A DNA stretch of 64,000 nucleotides from Heterotrichella gracilis (GCA_032358255.1 JAULBX010025829.1:372001-436000); one strand, 5' to 3'. Shown: positions 34,892 to 44,278, counted from the stretch's first letter. Numbers and translations: made by a program. Notes: generated by a model from the sequence alone, not told the origin.

Positions 34892-35385
34892 TGCAGGTTG
34901 AATTTATATACCCAACGGTTAACGATCTCCCAAAGATCGTAGCAACATATAATTCAACCATTGCCTCGCGATTAGTAACTGCAGATCTTGAACCGGTTAG
35001 TAACGAAAGTAAATTAGACTGGTTCAAAGCCCACACACCCGAGCGCAGACCACTTTGGCTAGTTATGATGGATAATGAATATGCAGGTTGGATGAGCTTT
35101 AATTCGTTTTATGGTCGCCCAGCATATGACGGTACTGTTGAAGTAAGCATTTATTTAGAAGAAAAGGCAAGAGGAAAAGGTTTAGGAAAGATCTGTTTGC
35201 AAAAAGCAATTGATGTTTCTACTACACTCAATATTCACTCGCTCTTGGGGTTTATCTTTGGGCACAACGAACCCAGTCTGAAACTCTTTTATCAATTTGG
35301 TTTCGAGAAATGGGCTCATTTACCGGAAGTTGCCAATATGGATGGAATTATGCGAGACCTGATCATACTGGGAAAAAAGGTATAA
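34891..35385 (+). CDS. GNAT N-acetyltransferase (phosphinothricin acetyltransferase-like)
   Basis: A 164-residue GNAT enzyme. The acetyl-CoA loop is EEKARGKGLGKICLQKAI near residues 90-107 (R-G-K-G-L-G) and the C-terminal signature HNEPSLKLFYQFGFEKW lies near 128-144. YNSTIASRLVTADLEPVS near 20-37 resembles the Pat/YncA branch, which acetylates amino groups of small molecules such as methionine sulfone. The natural substrate cannot be assigned. It starts on the last base of the hflX stop. Confidence 0.85.
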   Translation: MQVEFIYPTVNDLPKIVATYNSTIASRLVTADLEPVSNESKLDWFKAHTPERRPLWLVMMDNEYAGWMSFNSFYGRPAYDGTVEVSIYLEEKARGKGLGKICLQKAIDVSTTLNIHSLLGFIFGHNEPSLKLFYQFGFEKWAHLPEVANMDGIMRDLIILGKKV

Positions 35386-35583
35386 AGACCTGCCTTTTTA
35401 CGTTTAAAACACATTTCGTTAAGATAAAGTAAAGTCCTATATTTAGATTTAATAAAACTGAGCTAATCTCAGGCTGAATAACGAAAATACCTTGAAAAAT
35501 AGCCTACCAAATAAATCATCTTTATTTTTTAAAACCAAACATTCTCATTAAAATTGTTATTAAATTTAGTGCTTGTAACAGAT

Positions 35584-36780
35584 ATGACACACTTATCAAA
35601 TAGAGTAAATAAAATATCCGAATCGCAAACAATTGCGATGGCGCGAAAAAGTCGTGAGTTAAAAGCAGCAGGAATTGATATTATCAGTTTAAGCCTTGGC
35701 GAACCCGATTTTTCTACACCTCAAATTATTAAAGATTTTGCAAAAAAAGCTATCGACGATAATTTTAGTTATTATACACACGTATCCGGTTATCTCGAAT
35801 TAAGGGAAGCTATTTGCGGAAAATTTAAACGTGACAATAATCTTGTTTATACTGCTGATCAAATTGTGGTTTCTACAGGTGCAAAACAAAGTATTGCAAA
35901 CGCCGTTTTGTGTTTGATCAATCCGGGCGATGAAGTAATTATTCCTGCCCCATTTTGGGTTAGTTATTTAGAAATATTAAAATTAGCAGAGGGAACTCCC
36001 GTAATTGTTGACACAAAAATTGATGCTGATTTTAAAATAACTCCTGCGCAATTGGAAAAAGCAATTACGCCAAAGTCGAGAATGATCATGCTAAGCACGC
36101 CTTGTAATCCTACGGGTAGTGTATACACAAAAGCAGAATTAAAAGCTCTGGCCGAAGTTGTAGCAAAACACGAAGAACTTTATATACTTAGCGACGAGAT
36201 CTACGAACATATTAATTTTGTTGGTGGACATGAGAGCTTTGCTCAATTTGACTTTATTAAAGAACGCGTAATTACGATCAATGGCGTTTCAAAAGGTTTT
36301 GCTATGACAGGCTGGCGCGGAGGAATTATGGCCGCACCAAAATGGATAGCACAAGCCTGCGATAAAATGCAAGGACAGTTTACTTCTGCTACATGCAGCA
36401 TTACACAAAAAGCAATGCACAAAGCAATGGAACTGGATTACGATACTTACATAAAACCTATGCGTGATGCATTTTTAAAACGCCGCGATCTTGTATTAAG
36501 TTTGATGAAAGAAATACCGGGATTAAAAACTAACGTTCCGCAGGGTGCCTTTTATGTTTATCCTGAAGTAACTTATTACTTTGGTAAAAAATATAAAGAT
36601 CATGTAATTAATAACGCAACCGATCTTTCACTTTATTTGCTGGATGAAGGTCATCTGGCATTAGTACCCGGCGCTGCCTTTGGTGATGATATTTATATTC
36701 GTTTTTCTTACGCAACAAGCGAAGAGAATTTAAAAGAAGCTTTAAAAAGAATGAAAGAAGCTTTAGCAAAACTTCAATAA
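35584..36780 (+). CDS. Aspartate aminotransferase, class I PLP enzyme
   Basis: A 398-residue type I aminotransferase. SLGEPDFSTP near residues 37-46 binds the substrate end, STPCNPTGS near 170-178 is the conserved Asn-Pro-Thr element, ILSDEIYEHI near 200-209 holds the cofactor Asp and Tyr, and the Schiff-base lysine lies in GVSKGFAMTGWRGG near 236. The aspartate/2-oxoglutarate pair is the likeliest use, though aromatic or prephenate activity also occurs in this branch. I took the ATG at 35584 (MTHLSNRVNK); the frame extends upstream to a TTG at 35554 without homology. It is followed 7 bp later by the sugar kinase. Confidence 0.92.
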   Translation: MTHLSNRVNKISESQTIAMARKSRELKAAGIDIISLSLGEPDFSTPQIIKDFAKKAIDDNFSYYTHVSGYLELREAICGKFKRDNNLVYTADQIVVSTGAKQSIANAVLCLINPGDEVIIPAPFWVSYLEILKLAEGTPVIVDTKIDADFKITPAQLEKAITPKSRMIMLSTPCNPTGSVYTKAELKALAEVVAKHEELYILSDEIYEHINFVGGHESFAQFDFIKERVITINGVSKGFAMTGWRGGIMAAPKWIAQACDKMQGQFTSATCSITQKAMHKAMELDYDTYIKPMRDAFLKRRDLVLSLMKEIPGLKTNVPQGAFYVYPEVTYYFGKKYKDHVINNATDLSLYLLDEGHLALVPGAAFGDDIYIRFSYATSEENLKEALKRMKEALAKLQ

Positions 36781-36787
36781 TTTTGAA

Positions 36788-37804
36788 ATGAAGAAATTTT
36801 CTATAAAAAAAGAACACGTCCGCGAAATTTTCAAGTCCTTTAATAACTTAAACGTGCTGATTATTGGCGACGTAATGATAGATAGCTATTTGTGGGGAAA
36901 AGTAAACCGCATTTCGCCTGAAGCTCCCGTACCAATTGTAGCGGTAAGTAAAAAAGAAAGGAGACTTGGAGGCGCGGCAAATGTAGCGTTGAATATTCAG
37001 GCATTAGGCGCAAACCCAATTCTATGTTCGGTAGTGGGCGTTGACTATGAAGGTTTAGCATTCTTAGATCTTTTAAGAGCTCAAAAATTAAGTCAAAAAG
37101 GAATTTTAAAATTGCGCGATAGGATAACCACGGTTAAGACACGCGTAATTGGTAACAATGCACAATTATTAAGAGTTGATGAAGAAGTTGAGGAAGATAT
37201 TGACCCATCCGACGTACAACAATTATTAACGCTTATTTCATACATTATCAATCACGATAAGATTGATGTAATAATTTTTGAAGATTACAACAAAGGTTTA
37301 ATCACTTCTAAACTGGTAAGTAAAGTAGTTGAGCTTGCAAAAAGCAAGAATATTCCAACCTGTGTTGATCCGAAAAAGAAAAATTTCAATACATATAAGG
37401 GTGTAAGTTTATTTAAACCAAATTTAAAAGAACTTCGTGAAGGTATTAAAATGGATGTAAGCGGTGACAATATCAACGAACTTCAACGTGCGGTAAGTAG
37501 CTTTAGAGTAAAACAAAAAATGGAAACCATTTTAGTTACACTTGCTGATAAAGGAATAATAACCAATTCACGTAAAGTAAAAGAACATTTACCCGCACAC
37601 GTTAGAAGTATTGCTGATGTGAGTGGTGCAGGCGATACGGTTATCAGTGTAGCATCATTATGCAGAGCGCTTGAGTGCCATGATCTTGTAACTGCGGCTT
37701 TAGCAAATCTTTCCGGCGGATTAGTTTGCGAACAGGTTGGTGTTGTACCAATTGATAAAGATCAATTGCTTGAAGAAGCTTTAAAACTCGATATTATTAA
37801 ATAA
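36788..37804 (+). CDS. RfaE1/HldA-like heptose-7-phosphate kinase (PfkB family)
   Basis: A 338-residue ribokinase-family kinase resembling the first domain of HldE/RfaE, which phosphorylates D-glycero-D-manno-heptose 7-phosphate for LPS core heptose. GDVMIDSYLWGKVNRISPEA near residues 27-46 and RRLGGAANVALN near 58-69 are the family N-terminal signature. The ATP-binding and catalytic motif is SGAGDTV near 280-286. The nucleotidyltransferase domain of HldE is absent, so it is the single-domain form. LPS heptose synthesis is inferred; no hldD or gmhA lies nearby. Confidence 0.85.
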   Translation: MKKFSIKKEHVREIFKSFNNLNVLIIGDVMIDSYLWGKVNRISPEAPVPIVAVSKKERRLGGAANVALNIQALGANPILCSVVGVDYEGLAFLDLLRAQKLSQKGILKLRDRITTVKTRVIGNNAQLLRVDEEVEEDIDPSDVQQLLTLISYIINHDKIDVIIFEDYNKGLITSKLVSKVVELAKSKNIPTCVDPKKKNFNTYKGVSLFKPNLKELREGIKMDVSGDNINELQRAVSSFRVKQKMETILVTLADKGIITNSRKVKEHLPAHVRSIADVSGAGDTVISVASLCRALECHDLVTAALANLSGGLVCEQVGVVPIDKDQLLEEALKLDIIK

Positions 37805-37844
37805 TTTAAACGCAGAGTTAAAAGCTTTCTGTAAATCAAAAAAA

Positions 37845-38573
37845 ATGTTGCACGATAATGTTACTCCCTATAAAACCAACGATCCTAAAAAAGAACAGGT
37901 TGCGCAAATGTTTGACAACATTGCAAATCGTTATGATTTTTTAAATGGTCTTTTATCGATGGGCACTCATAAAGGTTGGCGCAAAAAATGTGTGAACCTT
38001 TTAAAGTCAAAACAACCAAAAATAATTTTAGATGTTGCAACAGGTACAGGCGATTTTGCTATTGAATGTGCCAAATTAAACCCAACAAAAATTATTGGCA
38101 TCGATATCAGCGATGGCATGATGCAGTTTGGAAGAGAGAAACTTAAAAAATTAAAATTAGAAAACCTTATCACCCTTGAGAATGGGAATGCTGAAACAGT
38201 TCCGTTTCCTGATAATACATTTGACGCCATTGTGGTTGGCTTTGGCGTGCGTAATTTTCAAAATTTAGAAAAAGGTCTAGAGAATTTGTATCGCGTTTTA
38301 AAACCGGGCGGACAATTGGTGATACTTGAATTCGCTTATCCGCGTAATTGGTTCATTAAAGGACTTTACAATTTTTATTTCTCTTACATCACGCCTGCGA
38401 TCGGAAAAATATTCTCAAAAGATAACAGGGCTTATACCTACTTGACCGAAAGTGTAAAAGCATTCCCAAATAATGAGAATTTTATTGCAATTTTAAATAA
38501 AGTAAAATATAAAAATACCAGTTTTAAAAGTTTGAGTTTTGGGGTAGCTGCTATTTATTATGCAGAGAAATAA
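37845..38573 (+). CDS. menG: Demethylmenaquinone methyltransferase
   Basis: A 242-residue UbiE/MenG-family C-methyltransferase that completes menaquinone synthesis. Motifs are MFDNIANRYDFLNGLLSMG near residues 23-41, DVATGTGDFAIE near 64-75 (SAM-binding), FGVRNFQNLEKGL near 132-144 and VLKPGGQLVILEFAYP near 152-167. The C-terminal SLSFGVAAIYYAEK is the usual end of the family. Bacteroidota rely on menaquinone, so MenG is the expected role. It lies 40 bp after the kinase gene. Confidence 0.93.
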   Translation: MLHDNVTPYKTNDPKKEQVAQMFDNIANRYDFLNGLLSMGTHKGWRKKCVNLLKSKQPKIILDVATGTGDFAIECAKLNPTKIIGIDISDGMMQFGREKLKKLKLENLITLENGNAETVPFPDNTFDAIVVGFGVRNFQNLEKGLENLYRVLKPGGQLVILEFAYPRNWFIKGLYNFYFSYITPAIGKIFSKDNRAYTYLTESVKAFPNNENFIAILNKVKYKNTSFKSLSFGVAAIYYAEK

Positions 38574-38638
38574 ACTCTAAAACTTTTAGCTTAGATAACT
38601 CGTATATTTAAAAACATTATCTATAAACGATACAATCT

Positions 38639-39418
38639 ATGAGCAATTACCTTACAATTCCGTTAATTTCCTGGGCAGTAGTAGCTGTTATCATGGTCAT
38701 TATCTGGCTCTGGGCATTAAAGATCAAGAACAATGGCATTGTGGATATTTTTTGGGCATTTAACTTTACCGTTATTGCTGGTATCATTTGGTATTTAGCG
38801 GATGGCAACACTGAAAGAAAAAATTTAGTTTGCGCTTTAGCTGGTTTATGGAGTTTACGTTTGGGCATTTATTTATGGATACGTGTTGGTGGCCATATAA
38901 AGGAAGAAGAAGGTCGTTACAAACAACTACGTTTAGAGTGGAATGATACTAAATTCTTTTTCTTCTTCCAGATGCAGGCTTTTTCAAATGTGATGTTAGC
39001 ACTGCCATTTTTTATCATCGCTCTTAATCCAGCTCCAGAGATATCGATCATCGAATACATTGGAGCGGGCTTATGGTTCTTATGTATAATTGGCGAAGGG
39101 GTTTCTGACTGGCAGTTGCAATATTTTAAAAAGCATAATGCGGTTAAAGGAAAAGTATGTGAGTTTGGTTTATGGAATTATTCGCGTCACCCCAATTACT
39201 TTTTTCAATTTTCTTTGTGGATCTCAGTCTTTATTTTTGCATTACCAAGTCCCTATGGTTGGATCTCGGCTATCTGTCCTTTATCCATCGGTTATTTATT
39301 ATTTAAAGTAACAGGTATTCCAATGACGGAAGAACAAGCAGTTCGCAGCCGTGGCGAAGCATACAAAGAGTATCAACGTACCACAAGTGTTTTTGTACCT
39401 TGGTTCAAAAAAAAGTAA
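38639..39418 (+). CDS. DUF1295 membrane protein (steroid 5-alpha reductase C-terminal-like)
   Basis: A 259-residue membrane protein with six to seven hydrophobic helices. The DUF1295 signature is seen as NYSRHPNYFFQFSLWISVF near residues 180-198 and the closing AYKEYQRTTSVFVPWF near 241-256. The family is related to isoprenylcysteine methyltransferases and steroid 5-alpha reductases; many members are thought to reduce or modify lipid chains. It opens a tightly spaced lipid-modification operon (3 bp to the next gene). Confidence 0.85.
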   Translation: MSNYLTIPLISWAVVAVIMVIIWLWALKIKNNGIVDIFWAFNFTVIAGIIWYLADGNTERKNLVCALAGLWSLRLGIYLWIRVGGHIKEEEGRYKQLRLEWNDTKFFFFFQMQAFSNVMLALPFFIIALNPAPEISIIEYIGAGLWFLCIIGEGVSDWQLQYFKKHNAVKGKVCEFGLWNYSRHPNYFFQFSLWISVFIFALPSPYGWISAICPLSIGYLLFKVTGIPMTEEQAVRSRGEAYKEYQRTTSVFVPWFKKK

Positions 39419-39421
39419 AAT

Positions 39422-40450
39422 ATGTTTTACGATAAATTACTTGAAAAAGATAAACTTCCCGATTCTCTCATTCGTATTGGTATTCGCAAACTATTAAAGC
39501 AGCGTTTACAGGATGAGGATAAAGGAAATACAGAGGCGCAACAGGCGCATTTGATGCAATTGATAACCGAACTAAAGGCATCGCCGATTGCAGTTAATAC
39601 ACAAGAGGCAAACGAACAACATTACGAAGTTCCCACTGAATTTTATCAATACTGTTTAGGCAAACATTTAAAATACAGTAGCGGTTATTGGAAAGACGGT
39701 GTAACAGATATTGACACTTCCGAAAAGGACATGCTGGAATTAACCTGTCAACGTGCTGAATTAAATGACGGGCAGGATGTATTAGAATTGGGTTGCGGCT
39801 GGGGTTCCCTTTCATTATTTATGGCCGCTAAATTTCCAAAAAGTAATTTTACGGTTGTTTCTAATTCGCGTACACAAAAAATTTATATCGACGATCAGGC
39901 AAAACATAGAGGCATTAATAATCTTACAGTAATTACAATAAACATCAACGATTTTGTTTTGGATAAAACTTTTGACAGGGTTGTTTCAGTAGAGATGTTT
40001 GAACACATGCGCAATTATCAAAAATTGATGCACAAAGTTGCCACACTATTAAAAGCCGAAGGAAAATTATTTGTTCATATTTTTACACACAAAGAATACG
40101 CTTATAAATTTGAAGTAAAAGACGAAAGTGATTGGATGAGTAAATATTTTTTCACAGGCGGTATTATGCCAAGCGACGATCTGTTACTTTATTTTAACGA
40201 ACATTTAAGCATCGAAAAACACTGGCATGTGAGCGGTGTCCATTATAGCAAGACCTCGGAGGCCTGGCTTCAAAATATGGATAAACACAAAATAGAAATA
40301 ATTCCTTTATTCGAGCAAACCTACGGTAAAGAAAATGCAGTTAAATGGTGGGTTTACTGGCGTATATTTTACATGGCCTGCGCTGAATTATGGAATTACA
40401 ATAATGGCGAAGAATGGATAGTGAGTCACTATTTATTTACCAAAAAATAA
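39422..40450 (+). CDS. Cyclopropane-fatty-acyl-phospholipid synthase-type methyltransferase (copy 1)
   Basis: A 342-residue SAM-dependent methyltransferase of the CFA synthase superfamily. QHYEVPTEFYQYCLGKHLKY near residues 68-87 and SSGYW resemble the substrate region, VLELGCGWGSLSLFMA near 119-134 is the SAM loop, and VEMFEHMRNYQKLM near 188-201 is the conserved E-x-F-E-H-motif region. It lacks part of the N-terminal domain found in copy 2 (44297-45535). The acceptor is probably an acyl chain of a phospholipid; whether it makes a cyclopropane or a methyl branch is unknown. Confidence 0.85.
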   Translation: MFYDKLLEKDKLPDSLIRIGIRKLLKQRLQDEDKGNTEAQQAHLMQLITELKASPIAVNTQEANEQHYEVPTEFYQYCLGKHLKYSSGYWKDGVTDIDTSEKDMLELTCQRAELNDGQDVLELGCGWGSLSLFMAAKFPKSNFTVVSNSRTQKIYIDDQAKHRGINNLTVITININDFVLDKTFDRVVSVEMFEHMRNYQKLMHKVATLLKAEGKLFVHIFTHKEYAYKFEVKDESDWMSKYFFTGGIMPSDDLLLYFNEHLSIEKHWHVSGVHYSKTSEAWLQNMDKHKIEIIPLFEQTYGKENAVKWWVYWRIFYMACAELWNYNNGEEWIVSHYLFTKK

Positions 40451-40454
40451 AACT

Positions 40455-41585
40455 ATGTGGCGTTTAATTGTTGCTGGTATTCTTTTTCTTTTATCCTTAA
40501 TGGTGTTCTTTAAAGCACCGACTAATTTTTTTTGGCGAGTATCAGTTGCCATCACCGAATTTCCTTACATCTTTATTCTTGCATCTCTATTATTTTTCTT
40601 TGTATGTTTAAAAGCAGATAAATACAAAACTGCAGTTATAACTCTAAGTGGAATTACTACTTTAATTTATATTCTTCCAATTATCCAGGTTTATTCACGT
40701 GGAAACAACTTAGCAGAAGATCTCAAAAAAAAATTCCCTTATAAAGAAAACGAACAACAACTGCAACAGCCCTACTCTTTTGTGAAAATGTTTTCCTGTA
40801 TTAATCCTAGAGAAATTACTCCACAAGTTTTTGCATATAAAAAATTACCTGAAAGAGATCTGAATATTGATCTTTATCCATCACAGACAAATTTAGTATC
40901 TCCCTGTGTAATTGTAATCCACGGCGGCTCATGGGCAGAGGGTGATAGTAAACAGCTACCCGACCTTAACAGTTATTTAGCTAATAAGGGATATTATGTT
41001 GCGGCGATCAACTACCGTTTAGCGCCAAAATATAAGTCGCCTGCACCAGTCGAAGATGTTAGAGATGTAATAAACTATTTAACTGCTAATTCAGAAAAAT
41101 TAAAGATCGATACCTCAAAATTTGTTTTACTTGGCCGTTCGGCAGGTGGACAAATCGCCTTGTGTGCTGCGTATACTTATAACTTAATAAATATTAAAGG
41201 TGTAATTTCTTTTTATGCTCCTGCCGATATGGTTTGGGGAGCAAGAATAAAAGGCAATCCTTTGGTTTTAAATACAGATAAAGTGTTTAAAGATTATTTA
41301 GGCGGGCTTATTAGTGAAGTGCCACAAAAATATACTGAAGCTAGTGCGGTTGACCACATAAACAAAAACTCGACTCCAACGTTAATTATACATGGTGCAC
41401 ATGATGCGATGGTGGCGTATGAGCATAGTCAACGTCTGGATAAAAAATTAGAAGAGAACTATGTTCAACATTACTTTTTAAATTTGCCTTGGGCCACGCA
41501 TGGTTGTGATTACAATATTAATGGACCAAGCGGACAAATAACCACTTTTGCAATAGAACGTTTTTTAAATTCAGTTACACATTAA
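40455..41585 (+). CDS. Membrane-anchored alpha/beta hydrolase (esterase/lipase-like)
   Basis: A 376-residue protein with three N-terminal hydrophobic helices (about 1-18, 30-50, 58-75) and an alpha/beta hydrolase domain from about 120. The oxyanion motif is HGGSWAEGD near residues 156-164, the nucleophile lies in GRSAGG near 232-237, the acid in HGAHDAM near 313-319, and the last His in ATHGCDY near 350. BD-FAE/carboxylesterase-type relatives act on acyl esters. It sits 4 bp after copy 1 of the methyltransferase and overlaps the FAD gene by TAATG. Confidence 0.82.
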   Translation: MWRLIVAGILFLLSLMVFFKAPTNFFWRVSVAITEFPYIFILASLLFFFVCLKADKYKTAVITLSGITTLIYILPIIQVYSRGNNLAEDLKKKFPYKENEQQLQQPYSFVKMFSCINPREITPQVFAYKKLPERDLNIDLYPSQTNLVSPCVIVIHGGSWAEGDSKQLPDLNSYLANKGYYVAAINYRLAPKYKSPAPVEDVRDVINYLTANSEKLKIDTSKFVLLGRSAGGQIALCAAYTYNLINIKGVISFYAPADMVWGARIKGNPLVLNTDKVFKDYLGGLISEVPQKYTEASAVDHINKNSTPTLIIHGAHDAMVAYEHSQRLDKKLEENYVQHYFLNLPWATHGCDYNINGPSGQITTFAIERFLNSVTH

Positions 41586-42847
41586 TGCAAACATTAGCTA
41601 TCATAGGAACAGGAATTGCAGGTATGGGCTGTGGACATTTGTTGCACAAAAAATACGACATCACCTTATTTGAACAGAACAATTATATTGGTGGGCATAC
41701 AAATACATTTTCTACAGATGAAGATGGAAAACAAGTGTACATGGATACAGGCTTTATGGTTTTTAATTTTGAGACCTACCCTAACCTTTGCAAACTATTT
41801 GATGAAATAAAAGCGCCTATCAAAAAAACGGACATGTCGTTTAGTGTGCAACACACCGCAAGCGGTCTTGAATACTGTGGATCCGGATTGAACGGTTTAT
41901 TTGCTCAACGTAAAAATATTTTTAATATTAAGTATATTAAAATGCTGATGGAGATCACACGTTTTAATAAAACAAGCGTTGAAATTCTTGATGATCCAAA
42001 ATTTGAGAATCACTCTTTAGCGCAGTATATAAAAGAATTCAATTTCAGCGAAGAAATGCTTTGGAAATATTTAGTACCAATGAGTTCCGCTGTTTGGAGT
42101 ACGCCAATGGATAAGATGCTGGATTTTCCTGCTGTTGCTTTAATTCGTTTCTTTAAGAATCATGGTTTCTTAGGATTAAACACACAACATCAATGGTACA
42201 CTTTAGAGAATGGAAGCCAGGCTTATAGAGAAATTTTAATCAAACCTTTTAAAGATAAAATTCTTGTTAATAATGGCGCGGTAAAAGTTAGCCGGAATAC
42301 AAATGGTAAAGCAACAGTATTTTTAAAAGATGGCAAATCAAAAGAATTTGATAAAGTTATTTTTGCTTCGCATGCCGATGAAACTTTAAAACTATTAGAG
42401 CAACCTACCGCTGAAGAAAAACGTTTATTGAGTCCTTTTAAATATCAAAAAAACACCGCAACCGTTCATACAGATGAAGCGACGATGCCGAAAAATAAGA
42501 AAACCTGGAGCAGTTGGAATTATAGAATAGAAGAACGTAATGGAGAACAGATCCCAACCACTATTTATTGGATGAACAGTTTACAAGGTGTTTCAAAAAA
42601 GAAAAATTATTTTGTTTCTATAAACGCTATTCCGGGAACTGTAGCTAAAAATAAAATTTTAAAAGAAATCATGTATGAACATCCATTATTTGATGTGCCG
42701 GCAATAAATGCACAAAAAGAACTTCAAAGCTTAAATGAGAAAGGTCCATTATACTATTGCGGAAGTTATTTTAAATATGGATTTCATGAAGATGCTTATG
42801 CAAGTGCGGTGACTCTATCGGAGCATCTTCTTCGAAGTACGAATTAA
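41585..42847 (+). CDS. FAD-dependent amine-oxidase-type oxidoreductase (lipid desaturase-like)
   Basis: A 420-residue flavoprotein. The dinucleotide-binding fingerprint is IIGTGIAGMGCGHLL near residues 6-20, followed by NNYIGGHTNTF near 38-48. The DTGFMVFN motif near 60-67 and the C-terminal GPLYYCGSYFKYGFHEDAYA near 391-410 match the NAD(P)/FAD protein found next to DUF1365 and CFA synthase genes in many bacteria. Related genes of Rhodobacter are implicated in forming furan fatty acids. The stop codon falls inside a left inverted repeat (42833-42862). Confidence 0.85.
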   Translation: MQTLAIIGTGIAGMGCGHLLHKKYDITLFEQNNYIGGHTNTFSTDEDGKQVYMDTGFMVFNFETYPNLCKLFDEIKAPIKKTDMSFSVQHTASGLEYCGSGLNGLFAQRKNIFNIKYIKMLMEITRFNKTSVEILDDPKFENHSLAQYIKEFNFSEEMLWKYLVPMSSAVWSTPMDKMLDFPAVALIRFFKNHGFLGLNTQHQWYTLENGSQAYREILIKPFKDKILVNNGAVKVSRNTNGKATVFLKDGKSKEFDKVIFASHADETLKLLEQPTAEEKRLLSPFKYQKNTATVHTDEATMPKNKKTWSSWNYRIEERNGEQIPTTIYWMNSLQGVSKKKNYFVSINAIPGTVAKNKILKEIMYEHPLFDVPAINAQKELQSLNEKGPLYYCGSYFKYGFHEDAYASAVTLSEHLLRSTN

Positions 42848-42862
42848 TACGAATGTACAAAT
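42833..42862 (+). repeat. Left arm of a ~30-bp inverted repeat flanking the GxxExxY gene
   Basis: Opens CGAAGTACGAAT and includes two TACGAAT units. It matches the reverse complement of 43397-43426 at about 25 of 30 positions without gaps. It covers the stop codon of the FAD gene. Its first 12 bases recur exactly at 42879-42890. Confidence 0.6.
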
Positions 42863-42878
42863 CTGACTGCCTAAGCGG

Positions 42879-42890
42879 CGAAGTACGAAT
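42879..42890 (+). repeat. Direct copy of CGAAGTACGAAT
   Basis: An exact 12-base direct repeat of 42833-42844, 46 bases downstream, in the left flank of the GxxExxY gene. The flank also has CGAATCCACGAATCG near 42920. Confidence 0.55.
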
Positions 42891-42973
42891 AAGTCTCTAA
42901 CGAAATACAAATTAAACTGCGAATCCACGAATCGTAGCAACAAGGAATGTATCTAAACCATTATCTTAGTATT

Positions 42974-43376
42974 ATGGAGAGTATGCTTAAAAGAAACGAT
43001 CTGGTTTATCCCGAATTAAGTTATAAAATAATTGGCTGTGCCTTTGAAGTTTTTAATGAATTAGGCTTTGGTCATGCTGAAAAGTATTATCAAAAAGCAA
43101 TGGCGATAGCGCTCAAAAATGTTGGACTAACCTTTAAAGAACAATTTTTACGCTCCATTAAAATTTCAAGGAGAATTAGTTGGCAAATTATACCTAGATT
43201 TTTTAGTAGAAGACAAGATAATTATTGAACTAAAAAAGAATGATCGCTTTGCAAAATCAAATATCGACCAGGTTAACCAATACCTATTATCAAGTAAGCT
43301 ACAATTAGCACTTCTTATAAACTTTTCATCAAAAGGCATTATTAGTAAACGACTTGTTAATATTGAACAAGGATAA
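42974..43376 (+). pseudogene. GxxExxY-family protein gene, frameshifted
   Basis: The first part encodes the family hallmark ELGFGHAEKYYQ (G-x-x-E-x-x-Y) after LVYPELSYKIIGCAFEVFN. The typical second half (LVEDKIIIELKK, then DQVNQYL and ALLINF) continues in the +1 frame from a short A run near 43156 and stops at 43374-43376. The family has a predicted PD-(D/E)xK-like nuclease fold (D...E-x-K seen as D-x-I-I-I-E-L-K) and unknown function. One extra base breaks the frame, so it is a recent pseudogene or a sequencing error. It interrupts an otherwise compact lipid operon and lies between inverted repeats. Confidence 0.75.
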
Positions 43377-43396
43377 TTCGTGAAAATAGGGTATTC

Positions 43397-43426
43397 ATTC
43401 GTAAATTCGTACAAATTCGTAATTCG
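43397..43426 (-). repeat. Right arm of the inverted repeat flanking the GxxExxY gene
   Basis: Three ATTCGT(A) units in tandem, ending two bases before the GTG start of the DUF1365 gene. It is the reverse complement of 42833-42862 at about 25 of 30 positions. Confidence 0.6.
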
Positions 43427-43428
43427 AC

Positions 43429-44226
43429 GTGAACAGTTGTTTATATAAAGCCACAGTAATGCATAACCGCATGAAACCTACATCACACAGGTTTCATTAC
43501 AATGTGTTTATGTTTTATATTGACCTGGACGAAATAGAACGATTAAAAAAGAAACTGTTATTCTTCAGTCATAATAGATTTAATTTTTTTAGCTTTAGGG
43601 ATGACGAGCATTTACAATTACCGATTGAAAACCCGGATAAAAGCAAAACTACCAAACAACATATTTTAGAATATTTACAAAAGAATAATGTTACACCTAC
43701 TCCAACAAAAATAATGCTACTCACCAATTTAAATGTGTTGGGGTATAATTTTAACCCGGTTTCTTTTTATTATTGTTTTGACGAAAAGGATCAACCAATT
43801 TGTTGCGTTGCCGAAGTGGGAAATACCTTTGGGGAAATGAAACCCTACCTTTTGACTAAAGAGAACTTAACCGATAATACGTATCATTTAAATACAACAA
43901 AGTATTTTTATGTGTCTCCTTTTATGGACCACGATGCTAATTTTGATTTTAACCTGGCAATTCCAAACGAAAAACTTAATAATAAGATTGATACATATAA
44001 AACCGATGAGCGCATTTTTATTAGCACCTTAACAGGTATCAAAAAGCCAATAAATAATGGCAATTTATTTTGGTATAGCATCCGTTTCCCCTTTATTACC
44101 CTCAAAATTATTACTTTAATTCACTGGAATGCCCTGAAACTGTGGAGAAAAAAGATCCCATATCACAAAAAAGCCGAAAATCCACATCTGCAAAAGGATG
44201 TTTTTCGTAAGTATAAAAACGATTAA
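43429..44226 (+). CDS. DUF1365 protein
   Basis: A 265-residue DUF1365 protein. The opening MNSCLYKATVMHNRMKP and YNVFMFYIDLDEI are the usual start of the family, so the GTG at 43429 is well supported. NLNVLGYNFNPVSFYYCFDE near residues 99-118 and EVGNTFGEMKPYLL near 127-140 are conserved blocks. Its biochemical role is unknown, but it is nearly always linked to the FAD oxidoreductase and CFA synthase genes, as here. An inserted GxxExxY cassette separates it from the FAD gene. Confidence 0.9.
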   Translation: MNSCLYKATVMHNRMKPTSHRFHYNVFMFYIDLDEIERLKKKLLFFSHNRFNFFSFRDDEHLQLPIENPDKSKTTKQHILEYLQKNNVTPTPTKIMLLTNLNVLGYNFNPVSFYYCFDEKDQPICCVAEVGNTFGEMKPYLLTKENLTDNTYHLNTTKYFYVSPFMDHDANFDFNLAIPNEKLNNKIDTYKTDERIFISTLTGIKKPINNGNLFWYSIRFPFITLKIITLIHWNALKLWRKKIPYHKKAENPHLQKDVFRKYKND

Positions 44227-44278
44227 AAAAATGTAAGGATTCGACAAAAAATTCGTCTATTTTCAGGTTAATATTCTT

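Noticed and set aside
35386-35583. Possible regulatory palindrome CTGAG-CTAAT-CTCAG before the aminotransferase gene
   Set aside because: A 5-bp stem is expected by chance, and no T tract or promoter element is attached to it.
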